Assembly (NCBI GenBank): GCA_947468275.1
Contig: CANIKO010000009.1
Span: forward strand, 62,001 to 126,000
From: Bacteroidota bacterium
GTDB taxonomy: Bacteria; Bacteroidota; Bacteroidia; NS11-12g; UBA9320
Direction of reading: 5' to 3'
DNA length: 64,000 nucleotides
Position 1 is the stretch's first letter; every line of letters starts with the position of its first letter. Below, piece by piece: positions 19,140 to 28,687 of the stretch. Position numbers and translations under genes: made by a program. Below the pieces are notes generated by a model. That model did not search any database. It saw nothing but the letters and a program-made list of their open reading frames with translations, and was not told the origin of the DNA.

Positions 19140-19799
19140 ATGAAAAAACTAAATTTTTTATTATTTATCGTTCCCGTTCTATTAGTTTGGGCTTGCCAAA
19201 ATCCCAAAAATGACACCGCTACTGAAACACAAGAAGAAGCGCCTCCACTTGTAGATACTACCAATGGACTGTATGCAATGATTTATAGCACCAAAGGCGT
19301 TATGATTGGTAAACTGTTTCCGGACAAAGCTCCAATGACTGTGGCCAATTTTGTGGCTTTAGCCGAAGGTTCCATGCCTAACTCGTTTCGCAAGACAGGT
19401 GTACCTTTTTATGATAGTTTAAAATTTCACAGAGTTATTAGTTTAACTAACGGTGATAAGGAAAATTTTATGATTCAAGGCGGTGACCCGCTAGGCACAG
19501 GAAATGGTGACCCGGGATATAAGTTTAAAGATGAATTTTCAGACTTGAAATTGGACCGTCCAGGGTTATTTGCAATGGCTAATTCAGGCCCAGGCACTAA
19601 TGGAAGTCAATTTTTTATAACTCTCGCCGCTACCCCTTGGCTAGATGGGTTGCATACTGTTTTTGGTGAATTAATTTCAGGAACAGAAGTTCCTTTTTTA
19701 ACTAAAAGCAACGATTATATTCTGAAAATAAAAATCTTAAGAAAAGGCGCCAATGCTCAAAGATATGATGCCTTGGCTGAATATAACAAACGCAAATAA
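19140..19799 (+). CDS. Lipoprotein cyclophilin-type peptidyl-prolyl isomerase
   Basis: A 219-aa PPIase that should speed folding of periplasmic or outer-membrane proteins. The signal peptide ends in a lipobox LLVWAC with the lipidated cysteine at C19. The cyclophilin core has [36 protein letters not shown] and LHTVFG, so the catalytic arginine and the FFITL strand are present. It precedes pgk by 8 bp and is probably cotranscribed with it. Confidence 0.93.
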   Translation: MKKLNFLLFIVPVLLVWACQNPKNDTATETQEEAPPLVDTTNGLYAMIYSTKGVMIGKLFPDKAPMTVANFVALAEGSMPNSFRKTGVPFYDSLKFHRVISLTNGDKENFMIQGGDPLGTGNGDPGYKFKDEFSDLKLDRPGLFAMANSGPGTNGSQFFITLAATPWLDGLHTVFGELISGTEVPFLTKSNDYILKIKILRKGANAQRYDALAEYNKRK

Positions 19800-19807
19800 T
19801 ACAAGCA

Positions 19808-21019
19808 ATGAATACCATTGACAATTATAATTTTTCGGGAAAACGAGCTCTGATTCGAGTAGACTTTAATGTTCCGTTGGATGCTGAATTTAATATAACT
19901 GATGATTCAAGAATAACGGCGGCACTTCCTACCATTCATAAAATAATTAAGGATGGCGGTAGCGTCATTTTAATGTCGCATCTGGGGCGCCCCAAAGAAG
20001 GTCCGACTGATAAATATTCATTAAAACATATAGTGAGTCATTTAAGCAAATTATTAGGGATAAATGTAAAATTTGCTAATGATTGTGCGGGGGCTGATGC
20101 CATTGAATACTCTAAAAATTTAAAATCAGGCGAAGTTTTACTGCTCGAAAATCTACGATTTTATAAAGAAGAAGAAAAAGGAAATGAGGAGTTTGCTGAA
20201 AAGCTTTCAAAATTGGGCGATTTTTATGTGAACGATGCCTTTGGAACAGCCCACCGAGCCCATGCTAGTACAGCTATTATTGCTAAGTTTTTCCCTGCAG
20301 CTAAATGCTTTGGGTATGTAATGGCCAAGGAAGTGGCCAATGCTGAAAAGGTAATGCATAATCCGCAACGTCCGTTTACCGCTATAGTAGGTGGTGCTAA
20401 GGTTAGCGATAAAATATTAATCATCGAAAATCTTTTAAATATTGCTGATAATATTATAATTGGCGGCGGCATGTCATATACGTTTATTAAGGCTCAAGGT
20501 GGCCAAATTGGTAAATCATTATTTGAAGAAGAACGGGTAGAACTTACCAAAGAAATTTTAACTCGGGCTGAAGCAAAAGGTGTTAAAATTTATTTACCCG
20601 TGGATTCAATAATTGCTGATAATTTTAGCAATGATGCTAATACAGAAAATAAACAAAGTAATGAAATTCCTGATAGTTGGATGGGTTTGGATATTGGAAA
20701 AGAAGCCACTGAAACCTATAAAAAAGTAATTACCGAAAGTAAAACCATCCTTTGGAACGGCCCAATGGGTGTATTTGAAATGGATGCCTTTGCCAACGGG
20801 ACCAAGCAGGTGGCATTGTCACTGGCAGATGCTACAAGTAATGGTGCATTTTCACTTATTGGTGGTGGGGACTCAGCAGCGGCCATTCACAAATTTCATT
20901 TGGAAGATAAAGTTAGTTATGTTTCTACCGGTGGTGGCGCTTTGCTCGAATATTTTGAAGGCAAAGAATTACCCGGAATTGCGGCTATAAATAATCTGGA
21001 ATTAGGCGTTAGGAATTAG
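19808..21019 (+). CDS. pgk: Phosphoglycerate kinase
   Basis: Transfers phosphate from 1,3-bisphosphoglycerate to ADP in glycolysis. It is 403 aa, typical length. The N-terminal substrate site RVDFNVPLD, the MSHLGRP loop, [12 protein letters not shown] and the nucleotide-side GGGDSAAA and TGGGALLEY motifs are all present. It starts at ATG directly after the PPIase gene. The convergent DUF4349 gene ends 5 bp beyond its stop. Confidence 0.97.
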   Translation: MNTIDNYNFSGKRALIRVDFNVPLDAEFNITDDSRITAALPTIHKIIKDGGSVILMSHLGRPKEGPTDKYSLKHIVSHLSKLLGINVKFANDCAGADAIEYSKNLKSGEVLLLENLRFYKEEEKGNEEFAEKLSKLGDFYVNDAFGTAHRAHASTAIIAKFFPAAKCFGYVMAKEVANAEKVMHNPQRPFTAIVGGAKVSDKILIIENLLNIADNIIIGGGMSYTFIKAQGGQIGKSLFEEERVELTKEILTRAEAKGVKIYLPVDSIIADNFSNDANTENKQSNEIPDSWMGLDIGKEATETYKKVITESKTILWNGPMGVFEMDAFANGTKQVALSLADATSNGAFSLIGGGDSAAAIHKFHLEDKVSYVSTGGGALLEYFEGKELPGIAAINNLELGVRN

Positions 21020-21024
21020 AAATT

Positions 21025-21909
21025 TTAGAGGGTTGTTTTTTTACGGAATGGCCAAATATGGCTTTTGCGAAACCAAAACCAAAATATAATAATTACCAAC
21101 CAAAGGGGCCACAAGTAGCTAACTCCAACAATAAAACTCAACACACTTTCCCAACCTTCAACCAAACCTTTCCATATACGAGTAAAGAACCCAGGGCCGG
21201 ATGGCGGCGTATAATGTGTGTCCAATGTTTTATATAAACTTAAATTGATAGTACTCATTGAGACTTGACTTTCAAGGTATTTAACCCTACCCTGAGCTGC
21301 CTCTGTTTCCTCGCGTATTACCCTCAGCTTTTCTTCAACTTCTAAAATATCACTAATTTTATTGGCTTTGTTCAATATTTCAAGATAGCGTTTTTCTACC
21401 GCTTTTTTAGCTTCAATTCTGGCTGTAAGGTCGGCATATTCTTCACCTACATCCTGCACTTCTATTCGCTTGCTATCCGTTTTTATTCCTTCAGCCATCA
21501 GTCCTTCCATCATTTGGTCAAAAGTACTTGCAGGAATTCGGATCGTTAATTCATTGGATATTCGATAGGTTTCATTGGTTTCGGTTTCATTGCCCAAATA
21601 CCCACCGCTTTTTAATACCAAATTCTTTATTTTTTTGCGGCTTTCATTATAGTTTTCAACCTCAATAGTTAAATAGCCATTTTTTATAAGTTTTGGGGCA
21701 GAAACGGTCAGGTCGGATTTTGTTTGGTCTTTAGGTTCTGCTTTTTCAGAACTTACGGCAGTGGCAGTTAATCCATCAGAAGAACCTGCACTTTCAGCCG
21801 CTACTTCGGGGGCTGAAGCCATATCATAGGCCGTACTTTCCGTTTCGGCTGAACGTTTGCCACAAGCAAACAACAAAGAAATTACAAGTACTAACAGGAC
21901 GTTTTTCAT
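21025..21909 (-). CDS. DUF4349 lipoprotein
   Basis: A 294-aa envelope protein of the DUF4349 family. With the start at ATG 21909 the signal sequence runs MKNVLLVLVISLLFAC, giving a lipobox cysteine at 16. A low-complexity Ala/Ser/Glu linker follows, then the DUF4349 core with two coiled-coil stretches (for example EVEEKLRVIREETEAAQGRV), and a C-terminal transmembrane helix (SYLWPLWLVIIIFWFWF) with a basic tail. The family's function is unknown. Both ends are thus membrane-associated. Confidence 0.88.
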   Translation of the reverse strand: MKNVLLVLVISLLFACGKRSAETESTAYDMASAPEVAAESAGSSDGLTATAVSSEKAEPKDQTKSDLTVSAPKLIKNGYLTIEVENYNESRKKIKNLVLKSGGYLGNETETNETYRISNELTIRIPASTFDQMMEGLMAEGIKTDSKRIEVQDVGEEYADLTARIEAKKAVEKRYLEILNKANKISDILEVEEKLRVIREETEAAQGRVKYLESQVSMSTINLSLYKTLDTHYTPPSGPGFFTRIWKGLVEGWESVLSFIVGVSYLWPLWLVIIIFWFWFRKSHIWPFRKKTTL

Positions 21910-21976
21910 AGCTAATTTATTTTTTAATACTATCAAAACGATAAAAGTAAAAGTATAGTATTAAAAAAATGAACTT

Positions 21977-23563
21977 TTAATACTTGCTCATTTTATCAGC
22001 CATTTTCACAGCTTTATAAGCATTTACAATACCCCCCGAAACTGAAATCTTTTTAAGTTTTGTAGTTTTTTTAGTGCCGGGTAAATATACTTTTCCTTTA
22101 ACTTTTATTGTTGACTTCATTATTATGATTCGCACCTGAGCCGCAGTTAGGTCAGGAAAATAAGAACGAATAAGCGCTGCAACGCCTGCTGTGCAGGGCG
22201 ATGCCATACTGGTTCCGTCAAAAGAAGCATATTTAGAACCTGGAATGGTGGAATAAATACTTACACCCGGAGCAAAAACATCTACATTCTTTTTTCCAAA
22301 ATTTGAAAACGTAGCTAATCTTGCTTTACCACCAACCCATGATGAAGCTCCCACCTCTATCCAATTTGATGCTCGTTTATTATCATCGGCATAATTTGGG
22401 TTCGGATAATTAATGTTTACATCCGTATTTTTGGAATCATTTCCGGCACCATGAACTAATAAAACGTCCTTAGATTCGGCATATCTTACAGCATCGTCTA
22501 CTAATTTTTTATTCCAAGGAAAGGCTTTACCAAAACTCATATTGATAACCTTTGCCCCATTATCCACTGCATATCGAATGGCATTGGCCACGTCTTTATC
22601 ACGTTCATCGCCATCCGGCACACAACGCACCGACATTATTTTAACATTATTAGCAACTCCTTTAGTTCCCAAATTATTATCCCGTTGAGCTCCAATTATT
22701 CCTGCCACATGGGTTCCATGAGAAGCGTCAGGTCCTGTAACATCATTGTTTCCATAGTCTTTTTCATAGTCGTTGTTGTAGTCGTCGCCAACTATTGTTC
22801 TTGAGTTATAATTAACATTGTAAGCATAATTTGCCTCTTTGTCAAAATGGTCGTAGGCCTGTTTAAGACTTTCTTTAATAGTTGAATATTTCTCGCCAGT
22901 TCCCATATAGGCTATAAATTTTTCAATGGTGGCTTTTTCCTGCGAATTAGAAGGGTTGTAATTTTTCAAATCTTCAATTGTAAAATTTTCCCCTTTGCCA
23001 ATAGCATTTTCTATTGCTTCAAATCGTTTCAAAGATTTAGAATAAATTTCAAACATTGCCTTAGATTGTATACTCTTCTGTAAAAAATCAACTTTGAGTT
23101 CTAGAAATTCCTGATATCCCCTTTTTTCATCGTCCGACATGGAAGCTTCGGGCATGTTTTCATATTTGTCCATCAGCTTTTTATAAACTCTAGTCATTTC
23201 ATACGAATCGTATTCTACATTTTTTCCGTCTTTGCCTCCAATAAAATTCCATCCATAAATGTCATCTACATAGCCATTATTGTCGTCATCCTTGCCATTC
23301 CCAGGTATTTCATCTTCGTTTATCCACATCACGCTTTTTAAGTCTTCATGATCCTCGTCTACTCCACTATCAAGTACACCCACTATAACAGATACTGACT
23401 TTTTATCCTTCAAAAGTTCGTTATATGCTTTTTCGGTACTTACGCCCAACACTTTATTGGCTTTATTATCAAGGTTGAACCAATTTTCTGGTGCATTTTG
23501 CCCAAAGGCGACACTTGATGCGGCCATTAATAAAAGCGACCAAATTAATTTTTTATTAAACAT
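21977..23563 (-). CDS. Exported subtilisin-like serine peptidase (S8)
   Basis: A 528-aa secreted protease. The signal peptide ends near AFGQ (residue 22). The catalytic triad is D65 (VGVLDSGVD), H282 (SHGTHVAG) and S452 (DGTSMASP), with oxyanion N375 (GAGND). About 215 residues separate D and H, far more than in subtilisin; this insert is acidic and helical and contains a KDDDNNGYVDDIYGWNF calcium-like loop. No T9SS domain is visible at the C-terminus. I chose ATG 23563 over 23590 because the signal peptide starts there. Confidence 0.92.
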   Translation of the reverse strand: MFNKKLIWSLLLMAASSVAFGQNAPENWFNLDNKANKVLGVSTEKAYNELLKDKKSVSVIVGVLDSGVDEDHEDLKSVMWINEDEIPGNGKDDDNNGYVDDIYGWNFIGGKDGKNVEYDSYEMTRVYKKLMDKYENMPEASMSDDEKRGYQEFLELKVDFLQKSIQSKAMFEIYSKSLKRFEAIENAIGKGENFTIEDLKNYNPSNSQEKATIEKFIAYMGTGEKYSTIKESLKQAYDHFDKEANYAYNVNYNSRTIVGDDYNNDYEKDYGNNDVTGPDASHGTHVAGIIGAQRDNNLGTKGVANNVKIMSVRCVPDGDERDKDVANAIRYAVDNGAKVINMSFGKAFPWNKKLVDDAVRYAESKDVLLVHGAGNDSKNTDVNINYPNPNYADDNKRASNWIEVGASSWVGGKARLATFSNFGKKNVDVFAPGVSIYSTIPGSKYASFDGTSMASPCTAGVAALIRSYFPDLTAAQVRIIIMKSTIKVKGKVYLPGTKKTTKLKKISVSGGIVNAYKAVKMADKMSKY

Positions 23564-23665
23564 AATTTTATTTGAGATGTCAAAAGTCACTATTTAAAAT
23601 TTAATATCGGATAGGGTTTAGATAAATATTATAAAATTCACTATTAATATAAAAATGATGCTCGT

Positions 23666-24724
23666 CTATGAGCATAGATTTATCCAATCCTTAAGAGAAC
23701 TTTTGGCATAATTAGCCATTAATAAACGAAACACTTTATTGTTGCTATTCAGCTGAACTTGCTCCAAAGCCTTGTAATAATCCATTCGATTTATTTTTTC
23801 GCCCGAAACATTAATAAGGGTGTATCCGTTTTGAAAAGCTATTAAATTCATAACCAACCGCGAGGTACTTCCATTTCCGTCCATAAAGGGATGAATGGCA
23901 ACTAGTTTTTCGTGCATATCCGCCGCCAAAACAACAGGATGTATCTTATTTACATTGGATTCGTAAAACAGAAAATAATCTTCCATTTGTTTTTGAATTA
24001 GGTATGGGGCCGGCGGCAAATATGTACTTTCCCCAATTCTAACATGAATGTTTCTATACCTTCCTGCATTTTCTTTATCAATACCTCTTAAAACCAAAGA
24101 ATGTATTTGAAGTAAAATCCGTTCAGTAAATGGTGTGTTATATTTTACCAAATCTGTAATAAAATCAATGGCTTCAGCATGGTTAATGGCTTCTAAATGC
24201 TCGCGCATAGATTTGCCATTAATGGTTAATCCTTTTTCCACCACCATGGCAGTTTCTTTTTGGGTTAGTGTATTTCCTTCTATACGATTGCTTTCAAAAG
24301 TATAATCAATCTTGTAGGCATTTATTAAGTGTTCTAATTGGGAGGCAGGAATTGGTCTAAATGTATCCAATAGGTTTTTTAAGGTTGTTAACTCCGAAGT
24401 TAAATCATCCAACGACTCACTTTTTAATGCATTGTATTTTACTATTTTCACCCCCACCATCAAGGCTTCTAAGCCATAATCCTGACCCTCCAACTCATAA
24501 ATTATTTTTGAAGCGAGCCACGATGTAAGCAATAGTTTTGGATTAGCTCCAAAAATTTGTATTAATTTTTCTACATGATCTTTTGTTGCTCTTCGCTCAT
24601 TGTTCTCAATTTTGCTCAATAGTCCTTTATCCATCCCTAATTGAGTGGCTAAATCAATAAGCTTTAAATTTCTGGAAACTCTTAATTCTTTGATTAGCGT
24701 TCCAAAAAGCATATTTGTTGTCAT
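23666..24724 (-). CDS. HTH-Fic fusion protein (AMP-transferase-like)
   Basis: A 352-aa protein with two parts. Residues 8-62 form an XRE-type helix-turn-helix (LGMDKGLLSKIENNERR). The rest is a Fic domain: active-site loop HPFMDGNGSTSR (278-289) with the catalytic histidine, and an inhibitory helix motif SNRIEGN (145-151), which marks self-inhibited class II Fic proteins. Such enzymes transfer AMP from ATP to a protein target. The HTH fusion suggests it binds DNA, perhaps its own promoter. No separate antitoxin is adjacent. Confidence 0.9.
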   Translation of the reverse strand: MTTNMLFGTLIKELRVSRNLKLIDLATQLGMDKGLLSKIENNERRATKDHVEKLIQIFGANPKLLLTSWLASKIIYELEGQDYGLEALMVGVKIVKYNALKSESLDDLTSELTTLKNLLDTFRPIPASQLEHLINAYKIDYTFESNRIEGNTLTQKETAMVVEKGLTINGKSMREHLEAINHAEAIDFITDLVKYNTPFTERILLQIHSLVLRGIDKENAGRYRNIHVRIGESTYLPPAPYLIQKQMEDYFLFYESNVNKIHPVVLAADMHEKLVAIHPFMDGNGSTSRLVMNLIAFQNGYTLINVSGEKINRMDYYKALEQVQLNSNNKVFRLLMANYAKSSLKDWINLCS

Positions 24725-24796
24725 ATCGCTTCAATATAAGCCACAAAACTAGGCTATATTATTCTCAACAGCGTTTATATTGCCATTTTTTGACAA

Positions 24797-27700
24797 CTAT
24801 TTTTTAACCAAGGCTATTTTAAATTTGTCTAAGTCTAGCAATTTAAGATAATCAGTTTTAAACGATTCAAACTCATTTGTTTCAATAATATTTTTAAGAA
24901 AACGTTGTTTCTTAATAATTTGAAGACCCGTGGAGGTGGATTTAAAATGAACGCTATAATTTGAAAAAGATGAGTTGTGGTCAATATTTTGAGGAAACTC
25001 AGCAAATGTATAACCAACAGGTATTTTAAGATTGACAATTTGTTCTGAAGGGTAAATATTTAATACTTTTTCAAGATCTACGCGATTGGTTCGGTTATTT
25101 TCTAAAATAGCTTGGTTTTTCTTGATAGCTTCTAAATATGGCATACGAATAATGTATAAGCCCGAAACTTTATCAGCAAAACCTTTTGCAATTAATGAAT
25201 AATTTACTTTTAAAGGATTTGAAAAATCTTCAGCGTTGGTAAAATCTACCTTTTCATAAACGCTGTTTTCAAATACATCCTGCCCAAAATATTGTGAGGC
25301 AAAATCACTGTATTTGTTTTTAGGTGTTCTGAATATTTGCTCGCGAAGATTACCTCCAGCTGTTCCAGTGTATTCTGCCGCTACCGATAATTTCAAATCT
25401 CTACCATCAAACAAATCTGCATCTATGGTATACTTTGCGTTGGTTTTGGATGCATCTATTAAATCATTAGGTAAATTAAAAACCTCCTTTTCGCCTGGTT
25501 TTATTAGCAATCCAATAGCATTATTATCCATCTCTGGTAAAACATATAATGGATAAAAATTTGTTGTCAAATCGCAATAATGTCTAACTCCATTTATTAC
25601 ATAGCAAACTATTACATGATCAAATGTCAAAGATGGGACAGGTTCCAATCGGTTAAATTGGTTGGTTTTTACCAAAGTATAATACGTTTCTATATTTTGT
25701 GCTTTTAACATGGTAATCATAAGCGTTGCAACATCTTTGCAATCTCCAATTCCGGCAGAGGCAGTATTTCCTGGCCATTTAGGCACGAACCGTGTATTTA
25801 AAAAGGCAACATAACTATATCGTATTTTGGTAGTGATATAATTATATATTTTTTGAACCTTTTCAGCATCCGACATTCCCGGTTTTATGAGTGTATCTAA
25901 AATTTCTTTTACCTCATAGGTTAAATCGGTTTTTTGATAAGTGGTTTGTTCGTACCAATCATTTACAGGTTCCCAATTTTTTATGGTACTTACCGAAACA
26001 CTTCTATATAAATCATAATAATCAGGAAAGGCCGATTCATCTTGTATTTTTTCGAGCTTGCTGTTTTGCCAAACATAATGGTCATAACCAAAAGTATCGG
26101 CAAACTTTGATGGAACACTGTCCATCTTATGGGTCTTATAGCCTAAATATTTTCCTTTAGGAACTGAAAAATCAAACTTTGAATAAAAGACAGGATCAGG
26201 AAAAAAGATAAAATGCTGATGATTAAAATCCTTGCCAAATATGGTTTCAGCTTCCAATATTGCCTGACCTTCAATTTGTATTAAATCACCTGCTTCTAGA
26301 TTTTTAATAACCACATAACTCCCAGATTTTTCGGGGGTACTTTCGGTGCCATTTGCCTTAATAATTTTAGCGCTCGTTATTTCACCCATAAAACTCAAGT
26401 CAAATTCATTGTATTTTTCAATGCCTGATTCTTTTAGTATTTTAATCATTAAAGATTGATAAATACTCACTAAATTGTTTGTATCCAAAACACAATCTTT
26501 GGTATATTGAAGAATTATTGCATCTTCATTTTTAGCTAAGTTTTCCCATTCCTTATCCTTTAGGGTTTCTTCAAATGTTGGAGTTGTAAATATTTTTTTA
26601 AAATTTTGAGCCCCAACAATTTGCTCTATCTTTTCTGGTATACCGTTTTTATATCCAAACAGACCAGATCCTGAACCCAGTGTTTTTCCTTTATAATAGT
26701 AGAACAATGTGCTGTCAATATTACCCTTCAATTTTGCGATATCCCCTAACAATTCATAAGCATTGCTTTGGTATGGATTAACTTTTAGTGATATTTTTAA
26801 AACACTTTGCGCCTCATCATACTTTTCAATCTCTTTCAGATAATCTGCAAATTCATTATAGTTAGAACAAATATGTGGGGTGAAATATATTTTGTCTTTA
26901 TACAATGAAATCACTTTATCTTTCTTTTTTCGATCTTTATAATATTCAATGGCATTGTCAATATCACTTTCCTGCGAACCTGTTTTAAGGGCTTTAATTG
27001 ATTTCTTTTGAGATTTCAATAATTCAGCCGGGCCGTGGCGTTCCTCTTTTTCTTTGTAATTACTCAAACTTGATGCTAAATCATCCTTATATACCGGATA
27101 TTTTCGGATACATTGATTAATGAAGGTGTCTTTTTCAGCTTGCTTTCCGGTTTTATTGTAATAATCTACATAACCACTAAGTAGCCTTAGGTTGGAAGGG
27201 CTAATTTGTGAAAGATTTTGCAACGCTAAAAAATACTTATCAGGGTCGGTATCCAGATTTATTTCTTGTAATTTTTCGAATTGTAAACCGAAAAATGGCG
27301 TTTTCATTTCATCTATCTTTGATAGTAATTCATAGACCTTTTCAGTCTTACCATTAAACTGGCACATTTTGGCAAACAAATACTTATAAAAAACGATGCC
27401 CGAATTGGATTTTTGTTGGTTCGAAAAATACTCTTCACCTTGCTTGCTGTAATTTTCACTTAAAAACGATTTTAGCAAACAGTAATCAAACCATAGATTA
27501 TTTCCTTTTGCTGCTTGATCTTTAAAATGGTCAACTAAACTATGAGACGTTGTAGTTGGATTACTTGTAATTCCTTTATTATAATTTAAATCATCAAAAG
27601 CAGATGAAATATTTGTAATCGGTTTCCCATCCGTTTCTGTAAACCGAATGGCCAACATATCATGTTCATAGCTGTTGCCATCCCAAAAATAAAGCGTACC

Positions 27701-28570
27701 GGAATTTTCTTCAGTATTTTTTTGAGTGGCATTTTTTATAAGTATTCGGTTGTTTCCTTTTTTTAATTGCAATTGAACCGTTTCCAAATCATAAAAGAAT
27801 GGAACCGTGTGATTATTTTCATAAACCAAAATGTCATTTACCCAAAGTTTAATAGCGGCCGAACGGCCAATTTGCATTTGAACGGTTTTATCAGCATCGC
27901 AGTTAATAAAGGTGTTGGCATAATAAACAGCGTCATCGGCATATCCCACATTAGGTAGATGCTGCGAAAAGACAATACGTCCTGATGCGGCAGAATAAAG
28001 CGGAGTTACCCAATTAAGTTTAACACCTTGATTATTTAAATAAATTTTATTGGCACCATAAATTTCGTTTTCAATTGCATGAGGAATAATAAACCCACTA
28101 CCGTTTATATTTTTAAAAGGGCCTATCACACTCCAATTTACTTTAGGCATTATGGCATTATACTTTTCCCAAAGTTTTGCGCGGTCACGATTTTTTCCGC
28201 CAAAGGTGATGGCTTCATCAAGTTTATACTTTACCGTTACCCAATCCGGATAACTTTGCTTTTCAATGCTTTTGTAATCGCCGTGATACAAATAATTGAA
28301 TAATGCAAACGTGTAAGGGTCTTTATTGTTGCGCAGCAAGGTGTTCACATATTTATCAAACTCAAGATATTCCTGAGAAATTTCAGATAAAATAACCATT
28401 CCAGTTAAGGCATCTAAATTTGCGGAGTCTTTTTCAAGGGTTGATTTAAATAGCTTTTTGGCTTCAAAATAATCATTGTTTTTAATGGATTCAAACCCCG
28501 ATTGAGCTTTAATGAACAGTGAACAAAAAATAAAAAGAGGGAGGAACAGGGCTTTTGAAAATCGCAGCAT
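24797..28570 (-). CDS. Exported DUF3857 and transglutaminase-domain protein with TPR-like repeats
   Basis: A 1257-aa exported protein. The signal peptide ends near IKAQ (residue 23). The first 600 residues are helical TPR-like repeats, with a beta-rich domain near 150-310. A DUF3857 region follows around 670-850, then a transglutaminase core whose Cys is in GIGDCKDVATL (about 942), His in TFDHV and Asp in CDLTTNF. A beta-rich DUF2569/DUF3858-like tail closes it. These Bacteroidota proteins are presumed periplasmic; whether they cut, crosslink or just bind peptides is unknown. Confidence 0.88.
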   Translation of the reverse strand: MLRFSKALFLPLFIFCSLFIKAQSGFESIKNNDYFEAKKLFKSTLEKDSANLDALTGMVILSEISQEYLEFDKYVNTLLRNNKDPYTFALFNYLYHGDYKSIEKQSYPDWVTVKYKLDEAITFGGKNRDRAKLWEKYNAIMPKVNWSVIGPFKNINGSGFIIPHAIENEIYGANKIYLNNQGVKLNWVTPLYSAASGRIVFSQHLPNVGYADDAVYYANTFINCDADKTVQMQIGRSAAIKLWVNDILVYENNHTVPFFYDLETVQLQLKKGNNRILIKNATQKNTEENSGTLYFWDGNSYEHDMLAIRFTETDGKPITNISSAFDDLNYNKGITSNPTTTSHSLVDHFKDQAAKGNNLWFDYCLLKSFLSENYSKQGEEYFSNQQKSNSGIVFYKYLFAKMCQFNGKTEKVYELLSKIDEMKTPFFGLQFEKLQEINLDTDPDKYFLALQNLSQISPSNLRLLSGYVDYYNKTGKQAEKDTFINQCIRKYPVYKDDLASSLSNYKEKEERHGPAELLKSQKKSIKALKTGSQESDIDNAIEYYKDRKKKDKVISLYKDKIYFTPHICSNYNEFADYLKEIEKYDEAQSVLKISLKVNPYQSNAYELLGDIAKLKGNIDSTLFYYYKGKTLGSGSGLFGYKNGIPEKIEQIVGAQNFKKIFTTPTFEETLKDKEWENLAKNEDAIILQYTKDCVLDTNNLVSIYQSLMIKILKESGIEKYNEFDLSFMGEITSAKIIKANGTESTPEKSGSYVVIKNLEAGDLIQIEGQAILEAETIFGKDFNHQHFIFFPDPVFYSKFDFSVPKGKYLGYKTHKMDSVPSKFADTFGYDHYVWQNSKLEKIQDESAFPDYYDLYRSVSVSTIKNWEPVNDWYEQTTYQKTDLTYEVKEILDTLIKPGMSDAEKVQKIYNYITTKIRYSYVAFLNTRFVPKWPGNTASAGIGDCKDVATLMITMLKAQNIETYYTLVKTNQFNRLEPVPSLTFDHVIVCYVINGVRHYCDLTTNFYPLYVLPEMDNNAIGLLIKPGEKEVFNLPNDLIDASKTNAKYTIDADLFDGRDLKLSVAAEYTGTAGGNLREQIFRTPKNKYSDFASQYFGQDVFENSVYEKVDFTNAEDFSNPLKVNYSLIAKGFADKVSGLYIIRMPYLEAIKKNQAILENNRTNRVDLEKVLNIYPSEQIVNLKIPVGYTFAEFPQNIDHNSSFSNYSVHFKSTSTGLQIIKKQRFLKNIIETNEFESFKTDYLKLLDLDKFKIALVKK

Positions 28571-28674
28571 TTGGTTTTTTATATAAAAGGCAACGAAAGT
28601 AATTAAAAGGAATAATAATATTAGACGCTCCTATTAGATTTGGTAACTTTTAGCACCTTGTCAAATCTTTCATT

Positions 28675-28682
28675 TATTTTTG
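28675..28682 (+). promoter_or_regulatory. Probable -7 promoter box of cysS
   Basis: TATTTTTG fits TAnnTTTG. It ends only five bases before the cysS ATG, so transcription should start at or next to the start codon, giving a leaderless or almost leaderless mRNA. Confidence 0.55.
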
Positions 28683-28687
28683 CATCT

